Positions 47,898 to 59,805 of a stretch of 64,000 nucleotides of DNA are shown here, piece after piece (the first letter of the stretch is position 1; the number at the start of each line of letters is the position of its first letter). Made by a program: the position numbers and the translations under genes. The DNA is from Xiphias gladius. Its lineage: Eukaryota > Chordata > Actinopteri > Istiophoriformes > Xiphiidae. The DNA is taken from contig NC_053404.1 in the NCBI RefSeq assembly GCF_016859285.1, positions 20,734,105-20,798,104 on the forward strand, written 5' to 3'. Below the pieces are notes generated by a model. It saw only the letters and a program-made list of their open reading frames with translations, had not been told where the DNA came from and ran no database searches.

Positions 47898-49632
47898 GCC
47901 CGCCGGCCCCCCTTGATGTCGCTTTGAGGTTCTGGACTCCCGGGGGAGCGGAGGGGGGGGGGGGCGTCAGCTGTAGAAACGGTAAACACACACGGAAGAT
48001 TTTTTTTTTTTTTTTAAACTCCGGAATCGGTAAACAGAGCGGAGCCCAACTCCGCCGCAGGAGCGATGACTCTCTGTTCCGCTTCGTCCCGCGAAGAGCC
48101 ACGGGGCGGACGGAGGCAGACGGTTCACTGCGGCGCACTTCCGTTTTAGTAGAATTAGTGGTCGTGGCTTAGCAGCAGTATATACAGCTGCTCGGAGAGC
48201 TGTCGGGTGTATTTAAACTAATTGTTACGATGAACACAGCAGGAAAAAAAAAAAAAAAAAGTTATGTACCGGATTCAAATACAAGGGTTTTATACGTATT
48301 TTTTTGAATTTGTTTAAACATACAAACAAACGGATTATATTGGAGATACATTACATTTTTACAACTTAATAAAACTATACTAAACTGAAGTAACGCACAA
48401 TACATATTACGATTAAAGTAATGATGGAACTTAACTAAGTACAGTTTTCAGGTACTAGTATTTATACTTCTATTCCACTGCATTTCAGAGGGAGTTATTG
48501 TGCTTTTTACTCCGCTACATTTATCTAACTGCTAAACTTACTAGATACTTCTTAAATCCCGATTTTACATGCAAAACACATTACGCCAAACAGTAGAATA
48601 TGATGCATCTTATAGAATAAACAATACAACAGTATCTAAAAAAGCTTAACTCGTGGCATCTTGGTTCAACCAGCTAAATTAATAGTAATAGTAATAGTAT
48701 GGCAATAATAATATACAGTAACTCTTCTACTTTCTTTTTTTAATTGAATGGAGTGGTATGAAGGTACACGCCAACATTATGGAAAATTGCAAGTTAAGTC
48801 TTTCAGCTATTTACGTGCTGAACATTAAAAGTGTAAACATTTGAACATTTTTGCTTTGACAAATGTGTTACTGGCATTTTTTTTAAATGACTGAGACAAA
48901 TTCCTTTCAATACAAATGTTAATTCATTAACTAAACCAGGATCTTTGGTTATGCAAGGCCTTTCTCTCTCATTTATTTTTCCATTTTTTTTACCAGCTCA
49001 AAATTTTAGTCAAGTCTCAAACCTTCATTTTTGTGAGTCCTGCATTCACAATTTTACTTAAGCAAACAGAGAAGTTTTGTAATGTGTGATGATGACGATG
49101 ATATTGTTAAATTGTTATGATCATTTTTTAAAAATGTTTAATTATTTTGTATACTTTTGGATAGTTTAACCTATAACAACGCATCACATTTTATCAGATG
49201 AGCTTGTTTTGTATGTAAAACATTGATCTTAAAAGTAATTAGTGACTGTAGTTATCCGAAAAATTAACAGTAGTCAAACAAAACAAAAAAAAATAGTGAT
49301 GAAGACATATAAAGCAGGAAACCGTGGAAATATTCAAGTACAGTAGGCCACGGAGACTAAAGTGGGGAGTTATCTTGACCTCGATTCTGTTCTCTTTGTT
49401 TGGTGAAAGAATTACGTCATGTATTGACGGCGCCGTTGCGTGGGACCAAATCGAGTAACATAATTTAATCTAATTTAATCGTATCTATTTAACAGCGTGT
49501 CCAGTCAGTGTCTTGACGTAAAATCTGAAACTTAAAAACGATTGATTGACGATCGATTCGGGGTTTGATTGCTTCCGCCTGGTGGCTGACGATTTCTCCT
49601 GCCGATTGGTTCTGACTGCGCGTGGATCGACC
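47898..49632. promoter_or_regulatory. Bidirectional promoter interval of avl9 and lsm5
   Basis: The two start codons face away from each other across 1.7 kb. On the avl9 side, GCACTTCCG near 48137 is an ETS-type site just upstream of the likely start region. On the lsm5 side an inverted CCAAT box (GATTGGTTC, about 49604-49612) lies some 20 bp before the ATG, and the start itself (ACCATGGCGGC) fits a YY1 site. The middle (about 48230-49400) is AT-rich and carries pieces of a common fish repeat, so the promoter functions probably sit at the two ends. Confidence 0.5.
48410..49070. repeat. Fish interspersed repeat, family B pieces
   Basis: Plus-strand phrases CTAAGTACAGTTTTCAGGTA, TATACTTCTATTCCACTGCA, TTTCAGAGGGAGTTATTGTG and CTTTTTACTCCGCTACATTT match a widespread percomorph repeat as I remember it. 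Near 49040 a second piece, GTCCTGCATTCACAATTTTA with CTTAAG, appears in the opposite orientation. Another copy lies at about 54105-54395. Confidence 0.6.
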
Positions 49633-52465
49633 ATGGCGGCTACACAGGCGACGAATCCGTCTCAGTTGCTCCCACTCGGTTTGTAAATGAACAATAATAA
49701 CGGACTTTCTGTTTCAGACAACCAAGGATGCGTGTGTGTTTTAAAGATCAAGGGTTTTTTGGTTTAACTCTGAGCAGCAGCAAGATAGAAGTTAAAATGT
49801 TAGCATTGTTTCGTTAGCTGACGTTAGCATCATGCTAGCCGGTAGGTAAATACTCCTCTTAAATCTGCAAAAATCAATCTCCTCTCCCGTTTTGGGCAGT
49901 TCTATTACTTAAAAATATTAAGAATTATCTGCAAAACTAAATTGCGATGTCAACTTAAGTGCGTCCTGCATCAGTAGCTAATTATCTGACCTCGTGGAGG
50001 CGCTCTGTACGAAACTTCAGCGTTGTTCGTTTAGTATGTTCTGCCCTGACGTTGAGCATAATCCTAAATAACGCTGCGATTAGTCAAATTACCACACACT
50101 AAGACATAGTAAGTATTATTACAACACGGAAGGACTAAAGGGGAACTTGGAGGCAGCAGAGGGCAGGAGATGGAGGGTCAGCGGGGGCCCCACAACAGGT
50201 CAATCCAGCCAAGATTATTATACAGCAGCTAGAAACTCACTGAGCACTTTATTGGGAACACCAATACTGGTCAGGGCCTCCCTTTGCTCTCTAACGGGCC
50301 TCACTTGTTCTTTGCAGCGATTCCACGAGATGTTGGAAACTTTCCCCTGAGATTCTGATCCATGCTGACATAAATGCGTCACATCATCTCCGCAGATTTG
50401 TCAGCTGCACATTAAAGCTGCCCAGTCTCCCGTTCTGCCACAACCCAAAGGTGGTCTACTGGATTCAGATCTGGGGATTCGGGAGGCCACTAAAGTACAC
50501 TGAGCATTGGTCAGCAGCAATATTCAAATAGGCTGTGGCATTCAAACCATGATCGATTGGTATTAAGGGGCCCAAAGTGTGGCAAGAAAACATTCCCCAC
50601 ACCGTTACACCGCCACCACCAGCCTGGACTGTTGACACAAGGCAGGTTGGGTCCGTGGATTCATTCTGTTGATGCCAAATTCTGACCCCGCCAACTGCGT
50701 GCCTCAGCAGAACTGCTGCCCACTGGATGTTTTTTTGTTTTTGGCACCATTGTGAGTAAAAACTCTAGGGACTGTTGTGCGTGAAAATCCCAGGACATCA
50801 GCAGTTTCAGAAACACTCAGACCAGCCCGCCTGGCACCAACAATGGCGCCATGGTCAAAGTCAATGAGATCACATTTTTATCCCCATTCTGATGTTTGAC
50901 GTGAAGAATTAACTGAAGCTCCTGACCTGTGTCTGCACGATTTGACGCATTGCACTGCTGCCCCATGATGGGCTGCTTGGATAATTGCATGAATCAGCAG
51001 GTGCACAGGTGTTCCTAACAAAGTGCTCAGTGAGTGTACAATTACTATCCCAGCTAATCTTAAAACCAAATTGAAGTCAACGGAGCAATAAACGCTATGT
51101 GACACATTAAAAACAAGTCACAAAAGAGGTTAAGTTAAATACTTTGAGATACACCAACCAGTCTTGTCTCAATCAGTATCCTTACAATCACTTTATGAAA
51201 CAAGACAGTCTGTAAAACAATTTCTGTGCTTTAATTTCAATTCTTCTTAACAAAAGAATTGATAACAACAAAAAGCATCTTTGTATTTTGTAACAAGTAA
51301 TTAAAAAAAAAATATTTTGATAGGGATCAGCTTTTTTTAAATGTATGTTTTAATTACAGAATTGTGTAGGTTATAGTTAAAAAAAAAAATTGTCAGTACC
51401 CTCTAGTGGACAAACTATGCGACTGCGTTTTTAAATGACCAGCATTTTTTTCTTTCCTATCAGCCTTCATATACACCAACACTAATATACGGTATCTGCA
51501 ATAAGCCGATATACATTTGCCCAGCTGGTAGTTCAAATGTGCAGATTTGCTGCTTTTCTCAGTTTTTTATCGTTTTAATTTAATATTCGTTTGGGGGGGG
51601 TTGAGTGTTTGGAGATGACACCTTGGGCTGTGGGAAAGTGTGATGAACGTGCTTTGCTATTTTCTCATGTTAGAGAGCAAACGATCACTTGAGTAATTGG
51701 AAAAAACAACCAACAGATTAACTGATAATGAAAAATAGCCGGTGGATGCAGAGAACATTTAAGCATCCAAGTAAAAAAAACTGCGAACTCTAGAAGTGAT
51801 CACTTAACAATCAATCACTTGTAATCACTTACAGATTCTGCAATTTTCCTTTATCTTTCAGAGCTTGTGGACAAATGTATCGGCTCCCGCATTCACATCG
51901 TCATGAAAACCGACAAAGAAATCGTCGGTACCCTGCTGGGTTTCGATGACTTTGTCAGTATCCTTTCAGTCAGGTTACAGTCTCTTTAAAACAAAAACAC
52001 AGACACACACTTCCTCCTGTTTAATGCACTGGGTGATTTTACCGTTTGATTTGAATTTTGCCCCTAACTTAGTGTCTTAGATATGGTCTTGGAGGATGTG
52101 ACAGAATTGTAAGTACGCGTCTTATTTTTGCACGATGTACAGTCACGTTTAGGTCAACTGCTCACCTGTATGTTGAATTAACTCATTCTTATGTCTTTGC
52201 TGCAGCGAAATCACACCAGAGGGGAGGAGGATAACCAAACTGGACCAGATCCTCCTTAACGGCAATAACATCACTATGGTAGGAAAATAACCTCCCATGT
52301 CTTGTAGCGTTAGATTCACCTTATAGGCTCACAACTCTTATCGTACGCCTTCATGACCTGTTCCTGTTTTCTTAGGCCTTCACAGTAAGATTTATATCCA
52401 TATATCTTCTTTTTTTTGTTTGTTTTTTACAGCTCATACCTGGTGGAGAAGGTCCGGAAGTTTGA
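49633..52465 (+). CDS. lsm5: LSm5, subunit of the U6 snRNA-binding and mRNA-decay LSm rings
   Basis: Five coding exons, 49633-49678, 51862-51957, 52081-52108, 52206-52278 and 52433-52465, join with matching phases to 91 residues, the same length as human LSM5. The protein starts [20 protein letters not shown], continues with the Sm1 motif region [20 protein letters not shown] and the Sm2 segment [15 protein letters not shown], and ends GGEGPEV. LSm5 is part of the nuclear LSm2-8 ring on U6 snRNA and the cytoplasmic LSm1-7 ring in mRNA decapping. The start codon lies in the sequence ACCATGGCGGC. Intron 1 (2.2 kb) carries a Tc1-type transposon remnant and a reversed family A repeat; the other introns are 97-154 bp. 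Confidence 0.97.
50230..51038 (-). mobile_element. Tc1/mariner-like transposon, internally deleted and inactive
   Basis: Terminal inverted repeats are visible: CTCACTGAGCACTTTATTGG-GAACACC at 50236-50262 and its near-perfect complement at 51008-51034, with TA dinucleotides outside (50230-50231 and 51037-51038) as expected for Tc1/mariner target sites. On the minus strand, 50877 to about 50702 encodes a transposase helix-turn-helix piece ([31 protein letters not shown]) that ends in a stop. Further along, about 50690-50440 gives fragments of the catalytic part ([22 protein letters not shown]). The element is about 0.8 kb against about 1.5 kb for a full one, so a central part is missing. It lies in lsm5 intron 1, antisense to lsm5. 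Confidence 0.85.
51480..51745 (-). repeat. AT-rich interspersed repeat, family A copy in reverse, diverged
   Basis: Contains GTTCAAATGTGCAGATTTGC, CTTGGGCTGTGGGAAAGTGT, GCTATTTTCTCATGTTAGAG and AACAGATTAACTGATAATGA, the reversed family order. It lies in lsm5 intron 1, 0.1 kb before exon 2. Confidence 0.5.
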
Positions 52466-52675
52466 ATCACTGAGACAGTTTTGTGTTTTGCCCTTTTCCT
52501 ACACTGTGTTTCTTAGTTGATTATGTCATTATTGTTGTTATTGGTCTTCCCTCTTGATCTTTAAGGAGGAAAATATTTTTGTAATAACATTCAAAACTGA
52601 GTATTTGTTTTAAAAAAAGGATAAATGAGAAGCGTAAAATGAATCACACATTACAAAAAGTTAAGTTACATTACA

Positions 52676-52707
52676 AATAAATCTCTGAATCTCACACAAT
52701 CTTTATT
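52676..52707. terminator. Facing polyadenylation signals of lsm5 and psme2
   Basis: On the plus strand AATAAA at 52676-52681 serves lsm5. On the minus strand AATAAA (plus TTTATT, 52702-52707) serves psme2. With cleavage normally 10-30 bases beyond each signal, the two mRNAs would end at or across each other. No other canonical signal lies closer to the psme2 stop on the minus strand that I noticed. Confidence 0.6.
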
Positions 52708-53030
52708 CTTTTTTTTTTTAAACTGTCGTACAACAACTTAAATTTAGTGCAACGGTTTGTACAAAACTAAAGGGTTATCCATACAGCATTGATAAAACCT
52801 TGATCCAGTCCCCTGTCGTTTTGTAGAAGTAGAATTGAGAAATGAAACTTGTTTCAAAATTTAAAAAAAATTTTTTTTTTTTTTTAAACTGGTTTACATG
52901 TACATGACTGAACAGGGGGGGGTTGATTGATACTGAATACACCAGATGAACGATACAGCTGTTTGAGCAGAGGATTGAAGAGTCCGTCCCGGCGCTACCT
53001 CCCCATCACCAGCTCCCCTTCCCTCCAGCT

Positions 53031-56000
53031 TCAGTACATGGAGGGCTTCTCCTCTCCTTTTGGATTGGTCACCTTTTCCAGATTCTTGTTGATGATGTCG
53101 TAGAGCTCGGCCTAGAGCAAACAGGTAGGAGAGAGTTTAAATCTTCTTGTGCGACAGTATGGCGGTTAACGTTCCTGAGAGGGTCGGGTTGACTCACGTG
53201 GAAGCCGCGGATGTCGAGAACAATCACTCTGATCTCGGAGTAGATGGCCTCGTCCTTCTCGTGGACGAGCGAGCGGTAGTCCATCTGGGGGGGAAGGAAC
53301 GCTGAGTTAAAGGAGCACCCGGCCAGTTTTACAAGTCAAGATCGGTTTACTCAACACGGGGCAGAAGGGCCCCAGGATCGATCACCGGCGATCGCCGCTC
53401 TGTCTGGCTCGGTCTGATGTCGCGCAAACGTAAAAAACAGCCTCACGAGATCAGGGCAGCCCCGGTTTATTTCCACCGACTGCAAAAACACCCGGCTCGC
53501 ACCTGATCTGGGAGCTGATTGGTTTAGAAGTTGGATCAGCAGCGTGGCCCTCCGTAGAAACTTTGTCATTTTTGGTTTAATTGAAGAAAAAGTGTTGTGC
53601 GGTCGATGGTTACTCAGTCAGTCAGAGAAGCTGACGACATTCATCTTAAAGTAGCTCTCATGGACTGCAGGCAATCTACAATATGATTATTACCGATTCA
53701 ATTTGTACTAAGCAACAAAGACTTTTGGTCGGTGGGATGTGAAGATTCTTATAACAACATTTGTACAAATACAAAGCTCTGACAGTCGAAATATCTGACT
53801 GTAAAATAACAGAAATGTGGATGTTAAACCGTAAGCCCTGTCATGATGATCACATTTGGCCTATACAGCATTTTAATAGATCACCCTGTGAAATAAAAAT
53901 AAAGGAAAAAAAACGAGTGGACACTGGTTACGAGCTGGACAGATGGGCTGCGGCTTCGCCGCTGCCGCCCGATCTCGCCTGCTCTGCAGGTGGGGCGCAC
54001 TTCATCTCGAATGAACCCTAAATTTAAAATAAAAAAATTCCCTGAGTGATTTTCCTCAAGGTTAATCCGGGCCTGCGCTTGGAGATGAATCTTTTAAAGG
54101 AAAGCCGGCAGTGGTGGAAGAAGTACACAATGCATTTTCCAGCTACTCTAGTGGGGCTTTTTAATACTTCGTTTAGCGTGGGAAGTAGGAGGAATTTTCT
54201 CAACCCATAAAGGAACAGCTACCCCTACAGTTTGCCCCCACAAAATTCAACTTAAAAATCACCAAATTTGGAGATGCGTTGGTTTTCACTTCGCTATAAC
54301 AGGAGGGGTATGAACAACTGTAATCTGAAGAGCAAAAAGATTTTTTAAAAAGTGCAATATTTGGCTCTGAAATGTAGTGGAGCGTAGTTTTGTTTTGTTT
54401 TTGTTTTCTTCATGGGAAAGCTGTAGACGAGAACATTGTTAACACTCACCACGTGGGTGTCTTTGGAGGCTTTGGCGACAGCATCTCCCCTCTCCGAGAA
54501 GTACCTAAGTATTTTTTTTTAAAAACAGACACGTGACCAGAAATTTGTGTGGATATCAACCAAAATTACCATTTAAAAAAAAAAACAAAAACAAAAAAAA
54601 CGCTTTGGTTCCTGCTTTAGAAAGAGTCCAAATATCCGGCATTCTTAATAAAATAAAACGCAAGCATTTATATCCAGCCTACTTGTTGATGTTGGTCTGA
54701 AAACCGTCAACTTTGGTCTTTACAGCAGCAATTCTCTCCAAGATTTTCTCCTGTGGGGGGGGGGATAATTTCCAACCATTAATAATGCTTGCACGTTAAC
54801 TAACATATGTCACTATGTCTGCATGGTACGGTCTTTTTTTTTTTTTAAATGGAAATGTACCTGAATGGCAACTCCAAAGTCATTTCCATCCTCTATTTTT
54901 GGGATGAGATGCTGAATCCAGCAGGACACCTACAGGGAAAAAGTGAATTTGACTATGCAAAAATGCGAAAGCCGGAAGGTTCCCCATACCACTTTTGTTT
55001 TTAAGGCAGACACTGGGTCAGCCTTCATCTCTAAACTCCCAGTGATTCACTTACAGCAATGATTGTCTCTCTGAGAGCCACGATCTCCGGTTTCACCCTG
55101 TCCAGAAGCATCATAATCTTCTCGTTCCCCTTGATGAAGCCACATTTTGGAGCTGCGGAAGAAAAGGAGGACTTTTCTGCCAAACCCCGTCATATACGTC
55201 TTGTGCAGACGCCACATGCTACCCGTCAGCCTTGACAACAAAAATACGAAAAATGGAAAAGGAAAAAAAAAAAAGCTCTTTACCTTTCTTCTTTTTCTTC
55301 TCATCATCTTCATTCTTGTCAGTCTCCATTTCCTGTGAGATCAGATTTGCATGGGTCAAAAAGGGACAAACATTTCAGGACTTTTGTTTTTGTCATGTTT
55401 GGCTTCTGATGCAAGACAAATCACAGTACTTTACTACGGGGCCCGATTAACCCGGCGAGGGGCCCCAGTCGAGGTGTGATCAAAGTATCTCTCTTGAGGT
55501 CTCTCTACTTGTGGCACCTGAACGTGCGATTGGTTAAATTCACTGTTGCGGCGTGAAACGGACGAGCGGAGCCGGTCTCACCTCGTCCTCCGGGGAGGGG
55601 GGCTCTGGTATGGGGATGTCCAGCGGAGCCTGGAGCGAGGACACGTCGGTGATGCTGAGGGCATCGTCCTGAAAACACAGACGGCACGAGAAGGATGAGG
55701 AGCAGCAAACGCAGGGGCCCGCCGGGTTATGTCAGGCGTCCACCATGTGTTATAGTAAAATAATGAACTCCCTGACCCTGAGCAGGGCATCGAGCTGTAT
55801 GATCTTCAGTGGGATGTAATTGGAGAACAGATTCTCTGCCTGGAAAACATTCAAATAAAAAAACAAAACGCACAAACAGGTCAAGTTTGAAGCCGATTAT
55901 TTGGAGAAAAAAATGTGCCATTCAACGTCAGAAGTGGCTCTACAGACCTCGTGATACAGGGACTGGTGGAAGTTTTCCACCTGTGGGGAAATGGGACACA

Positions 56001-56361
56001 GAATAAAGTCAATTAAAACACTCTTTTGTTTTTGTTTTCTCTCCACAACAATACCATTTTAATCCGCTGAGTAATGCTACATTAAAAAACGGCTTGGATC
56101 TACTTTCGCTTTCCTCTCGCGAAGGGACTTTCCGACGCTTTACCGAGCACAACTGACTCTCCGTTTTTCCGACATGTCGGTGCTGGACGCTTCGGAAGAA
56201 CCGGCCGCAAATAAAAGAAAAGAAAAAAAGAAAAGAAAAAGCCACTGATTCAGAATAAAGGAGCCTCTCCCCCGCCGGTCCCGCACGGAGCGCACTTACC
56301 GCAGCAAACTTACCTTCAGGGAACTCGCTCGGCTTATTTTCAGGCTGGACGTCTTTGACAT
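53031..56361 (-). CDS. psme2: Proteasome activator PA28 beta subunit (PSME2)
   Basis: Eleven coding exons, 56361-56314, 55980-55948, 55839-55777, 55668-55582, 55332-55284, 55152-55055, 54929-54861, 54750-54683, 54504-54450, 53284-53198 and 53111-53031, join in frame to 245 residues (human 239). Diagnostic blocks are [11 protein letters not shown], a charged loop [66 protein letters not shown] and the C-terminus [11 protein letters not shown]. These fit PSME2 rather than PSME1. PA28 alpha/beta heptamers cap the 20S proteasome and, in mammals, are interferon-induced to aid antigen processing. The first exon ends at AAG|GTAAGT; a second GTAAGT donor lies 14 bp further and would shift the frame. 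Intron 1 holds an ISRE-like site. The gene is head-to-head with rnf31, as in human, and convergent with lsm5. Confidence 0.97.
54105..54395 (-). repeat. Fish interspersed repeat, family B copy
   Basis: Begins with GCAGTGGTGGAAGAAGTA and ends with AAGTGCAATATTTGG and CTCTGAAATGTAGTGGAGCG, the two ends of the element whose other pieces lie near 48410. The middle is diverged. It lies in a psme2 intron (53285-54449). Confidence 0.6.
56102..56115 (-). promoter_or_regulatory. ISRE-like interferon response element in psme2 intron 1
   Basis: The minus strand reads AGGAAAGCGAAAGT, containing GAAANNGAAA, the IRF-binding core; it departs from the ISRE consensus at one position (final GT for CT). It lies about 250 bp downstream of the psme2 start codon. 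PSME2 is interferon-inducible in mammals, so function is plausible but inferred. Confidence 0.45.
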
Positions 56362-57065
56362 GACTAAAAGCAAACTCTTCACCCCGCGGACAAATAAATT
56401 AGGGTTCGGTTTGCTTGTTCGAAAGGAAATCGGAGGTGAGCCGGTGCAGGAGAGGACGACGCGTATCGCCTGTTTTTTTTTTTTTTTAATTTCCTCTCCC
56501 CGGTTTACTTTCGATTTGGCATCGGATGATGCAGTTGGCGCCTCCCACCGTCGCCCTCCTCCGGGTCGTTTCCTCAAATTTCAAAACTCCCACTTCACGG
56601 GTTCGGTAGACTCCTGGGTGAAGAGATTCACACCCAATATCCACGCGTACGCAGTGACTGCGGCTTTTGGCCAAATCGTGCGCGTCCAAGACTGAAATAT
56701 TGACGTTAACGCAGATATTCATTCATCCAAAATCCCCCTGAATGATGCAGGTTCATTTCTCGAGACGTGAACAGCCAATCATGTGGCGCCAAATTATTTT
56801 TACTTACAGTAATAAACTCTATATAAAGTATTGTGTTCTGTTACTTAATCAGTGGGAAAAGCTACTTACCTCCTTTGGGGAAAAAAAAAACAAAATCTTA
56901 ATTTCACATGATGGACACTTGGTTTTCGTATGTGAAATATCATCACGTGAGAAAAAAGGGGACGTGTGGTGTGGCACATGTTGAACAGCATTTGACGTGT
57001 GATAAGGGTCACATACAGGCACATTTTCAGGCACCTTATGTGAAAAGAAAAATTCCTATTTTACA

Positions 57066-57367
57066 TGTTGTACTTTACTGGATGGTGTTGATGATGGGAA
57101 GAGCATGAAGGAGACTCCGTCTTGATTGCATATAAAGGTTTATTACAAAGAAGCACAGCGTCAAGTCCAGCACCTGCAGATCTGCTCCTGAGAGGGTGTG
57201 AAGCCGATGAACCAGTCTGAGAATCAGCCTCGGTCACCGACTCTTAAATACGACAGTTGTTTTCCTAAAAAACTGTCACTAACACACGGCTCCAGTCACT
57301 GAGCGTTAACTTCCTTTTCAAGCTATGAGGCGCCCTCTGACGACCTTTGACCTAGGGACTTCCAACA
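57066..57367 (-). mobile_element. Probable solo LTR of an LTR retroelement (fossil)
   Basis: A 302 bp unit starts TGTTG and ends CAACA, the short inverted ends typical of LTRs. Read on the minus strand it has promoter-like TATTTAAGAG in the middle and AATAAA in its last third, the usual U3-R-U5 order. No internal coding region or second LTR is next to it, so it looks like a solo LTR. I saw no clear target-site duplication, so the ends and family are uncertain and it is probably old. Confidence 0.4.
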
Positions 57368-59544
57368 CATGGTTTCAATTCTACATATATGACCGTACAC
57401 CTCAATGTGAAACAATAATTTCACATCTGTTTAAAAAAAAAAAAAAAAATTCCAAAAGACAGTGTCTCAAAAAATTCTGAACGTCCCCATGAAACAGCAG
57501 TAAAACAAACCAACTAAACAACATTGTTTTATTCATATAACCTGATTGATAATTTAACAGATTAACTGAAAATTAAGTGAATTGAAATTAATAATTTCAG
57601 AGACAAAAAAAAAAAAAAAACATAGTTAATGTAGGGGAACGGGGCCTAGTGAAAAAGGAGAAGACCAGCTCAACAGCACCACAAACTGCATCCTCCAAAA
57701 TGACCACAAAGTTGACTCAGCACCTCTCTAAAACAGTAAGGGAAGGTTTTTTTGCATTGGACTGCATTAGCGTCTGCTAGTTGTACCTAATAAAATGAGT
57801 GTATACAACCGGTGTCAACGGGGCTGCAGGTAACCGGAGTTAAAAAAGAAAAAAAAAAAGAAAATTGGAAAGTACTGCTTTTAATTTGAAGAAACCCCGC
57901 TTCAATTTTGAAAAACGAACAGGAAGTAGAGCGGAAAACGCAAAAACGCAAAAAGTGGAGTTCCGCGTTTGAAGCTAGCTCCAGAGCTACACACACGCAC
58001 ACGCACAAACACGCACACACGCAGAGTAGAAGCTCGGCGAGGGTAAGACTTTAACCACTTACACCATGGCAAAAACGCGTTTTTTTCATTAACGGGGGGC
58101 ACAGAGACTCTCCAGCGGGACGCGGGACGACGGAACAGCCGTTGAAAGGAGCCTCGAAGACGACGGGTACGTAGTTGTAACGCTACATTTTTTTTTTTTT
58201 TTTTTAAAGTTTCGGTTTCCAGCAACGTGAATTGTTGTTGTCCGCTGCGCCTCCTAGCTTACAAACTCTTAGCTTCGGACACGCCGAAACTAACAGACGA
58301 CACCGGTAACTCCAGTTGGACGAGATTTTACCGTTAAAAAACACACAAAAACCCCCCCCCCCAAAAAACCAAACACTTACAGTGTTGTCCGGTAGCGCTT
58401 ATGATTTAATATTCGGCTGGACAGCTGTTTACTACCGTAACGTCACGGGGAGTGAAACTATTATTAGCCCGGACTTTCCCGTGGTGATATCAAGCTGTGA
58501 TATTTACGGTTTAAAAGAGAAATGACTGAGGAGACCTTATCCCGAAGGAGCCCTGCTCTGCCGCTACCTGCTGACAACTTACACCTAGAACAAATGCCGG
58601 AGATGGACATTTGAAAAAAAATAAAAATAAAAAAATAAAAACGCGGTATGTTGTATTTGTCCTTTACTAGTGGCAGAATTGTCAAGTGTTCAGGTAGTTT
58701 GCGGATTTGAACTATTCCTCGCCGACGCCTTTGATTTTGAAAAGTGGAGAAAAATGCCACAGCGTGTACTCACTCGCTCAAACAGTTTACTCGGAATCTT
58801 AGGAAAGCAGAACCTCGGAGGTATTTTTACCAGAACTCCACATGCAGAAAAATGCCCCTGTGTCAGACTTCATTTTGTCATCATTTACTATAATACAGGG
58901 TGGCATCAATGGGAGTTTTGCTGCTGTAGCTGGTCCAGGTGGAGCTGACTTGAACCGCTTTATGAATTGCTTGGTGGGTTAGTCGATAACAGTGCCTTTA
59001 TATTTTTCTGAGGCGGTCATACTGTAACTAGCACTGCTGTTAAATAAGTGTAGTACATTAAAAGGTACAGTATCTCCCTCTAAAATGTGGTGGAGACCAT
59101 TGAGGATTTATAATGGATTTGCCCCCATCCAACAATATTTTTTTTTAGTTTTTTTTTTGTTTTGTTTGTTTTTTTGTACTTGTTTCTCGATTGCAGAAGT
59201 CTGTCATTGAAAGTGCAGATTTGTGTATTCGTGTGATGTCTTATAAATTGGAAAAAGCGACGTCCCAGATTTGACGCCTGCTCAGAGACAAAGCCAATTC
59301 TCAATAAAAGAATTACTGGCAAGACTGTCGTTAAGAGACGTTAATTTGCCTGAGTGATGCGAAGTTAAAATTACACGTTGCTTCCTCCTCTTAAACTGTA
59401 TGTGTTGATCTGATGTGTTCATCTGAGACCACTGCGTTGAGACTGCAGAGATATATTTATTTTTCGTTTTTATTTTCTTTTTCCTTTCTCCACGGGCTCA
59501 CGAACAAGTCCTCACCCTACAATCGTTTATTAAACCGTTCTTTA

Positions 59545-59805
59545 TTTTGTAGATTAATTATGAATTGCTTGGTCCATGAAATGTCAGAAAATTGTTAAAT
59601 GAAAAAAAGAGACAGGTTCCCGGACCTCAAATTGCTTGTTCTGTTTGACCAACAGTCCAGAACCCGGCTATATTCAATTTAATGTAAGATAAAACAGAGA
59701 AAAGCAGCAAATTCTCACATCTTAGGAACTGGAATGTGCAAATATCAGAATTTATTTTGTGATAAATGATTTAAACAAGGAACTGATCATCAAATTGTCA
59801 ACCTC
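59545..59805 (+). repeat. AT-rich interspersed repeat, family A copy
   Basis: Contains TTGGTCCATGAAATGTCAGA, AAATTGCTTGTTCTGTTTGA, CCAACAGTCCAGAACCC and AAAGCAGCAAATTCTCACAT in the family order. It ends about 10 bp before the acceptor of the rnf31 start-codon exon, so the repeat borders that exon's splice site. Confidence 0.6.
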
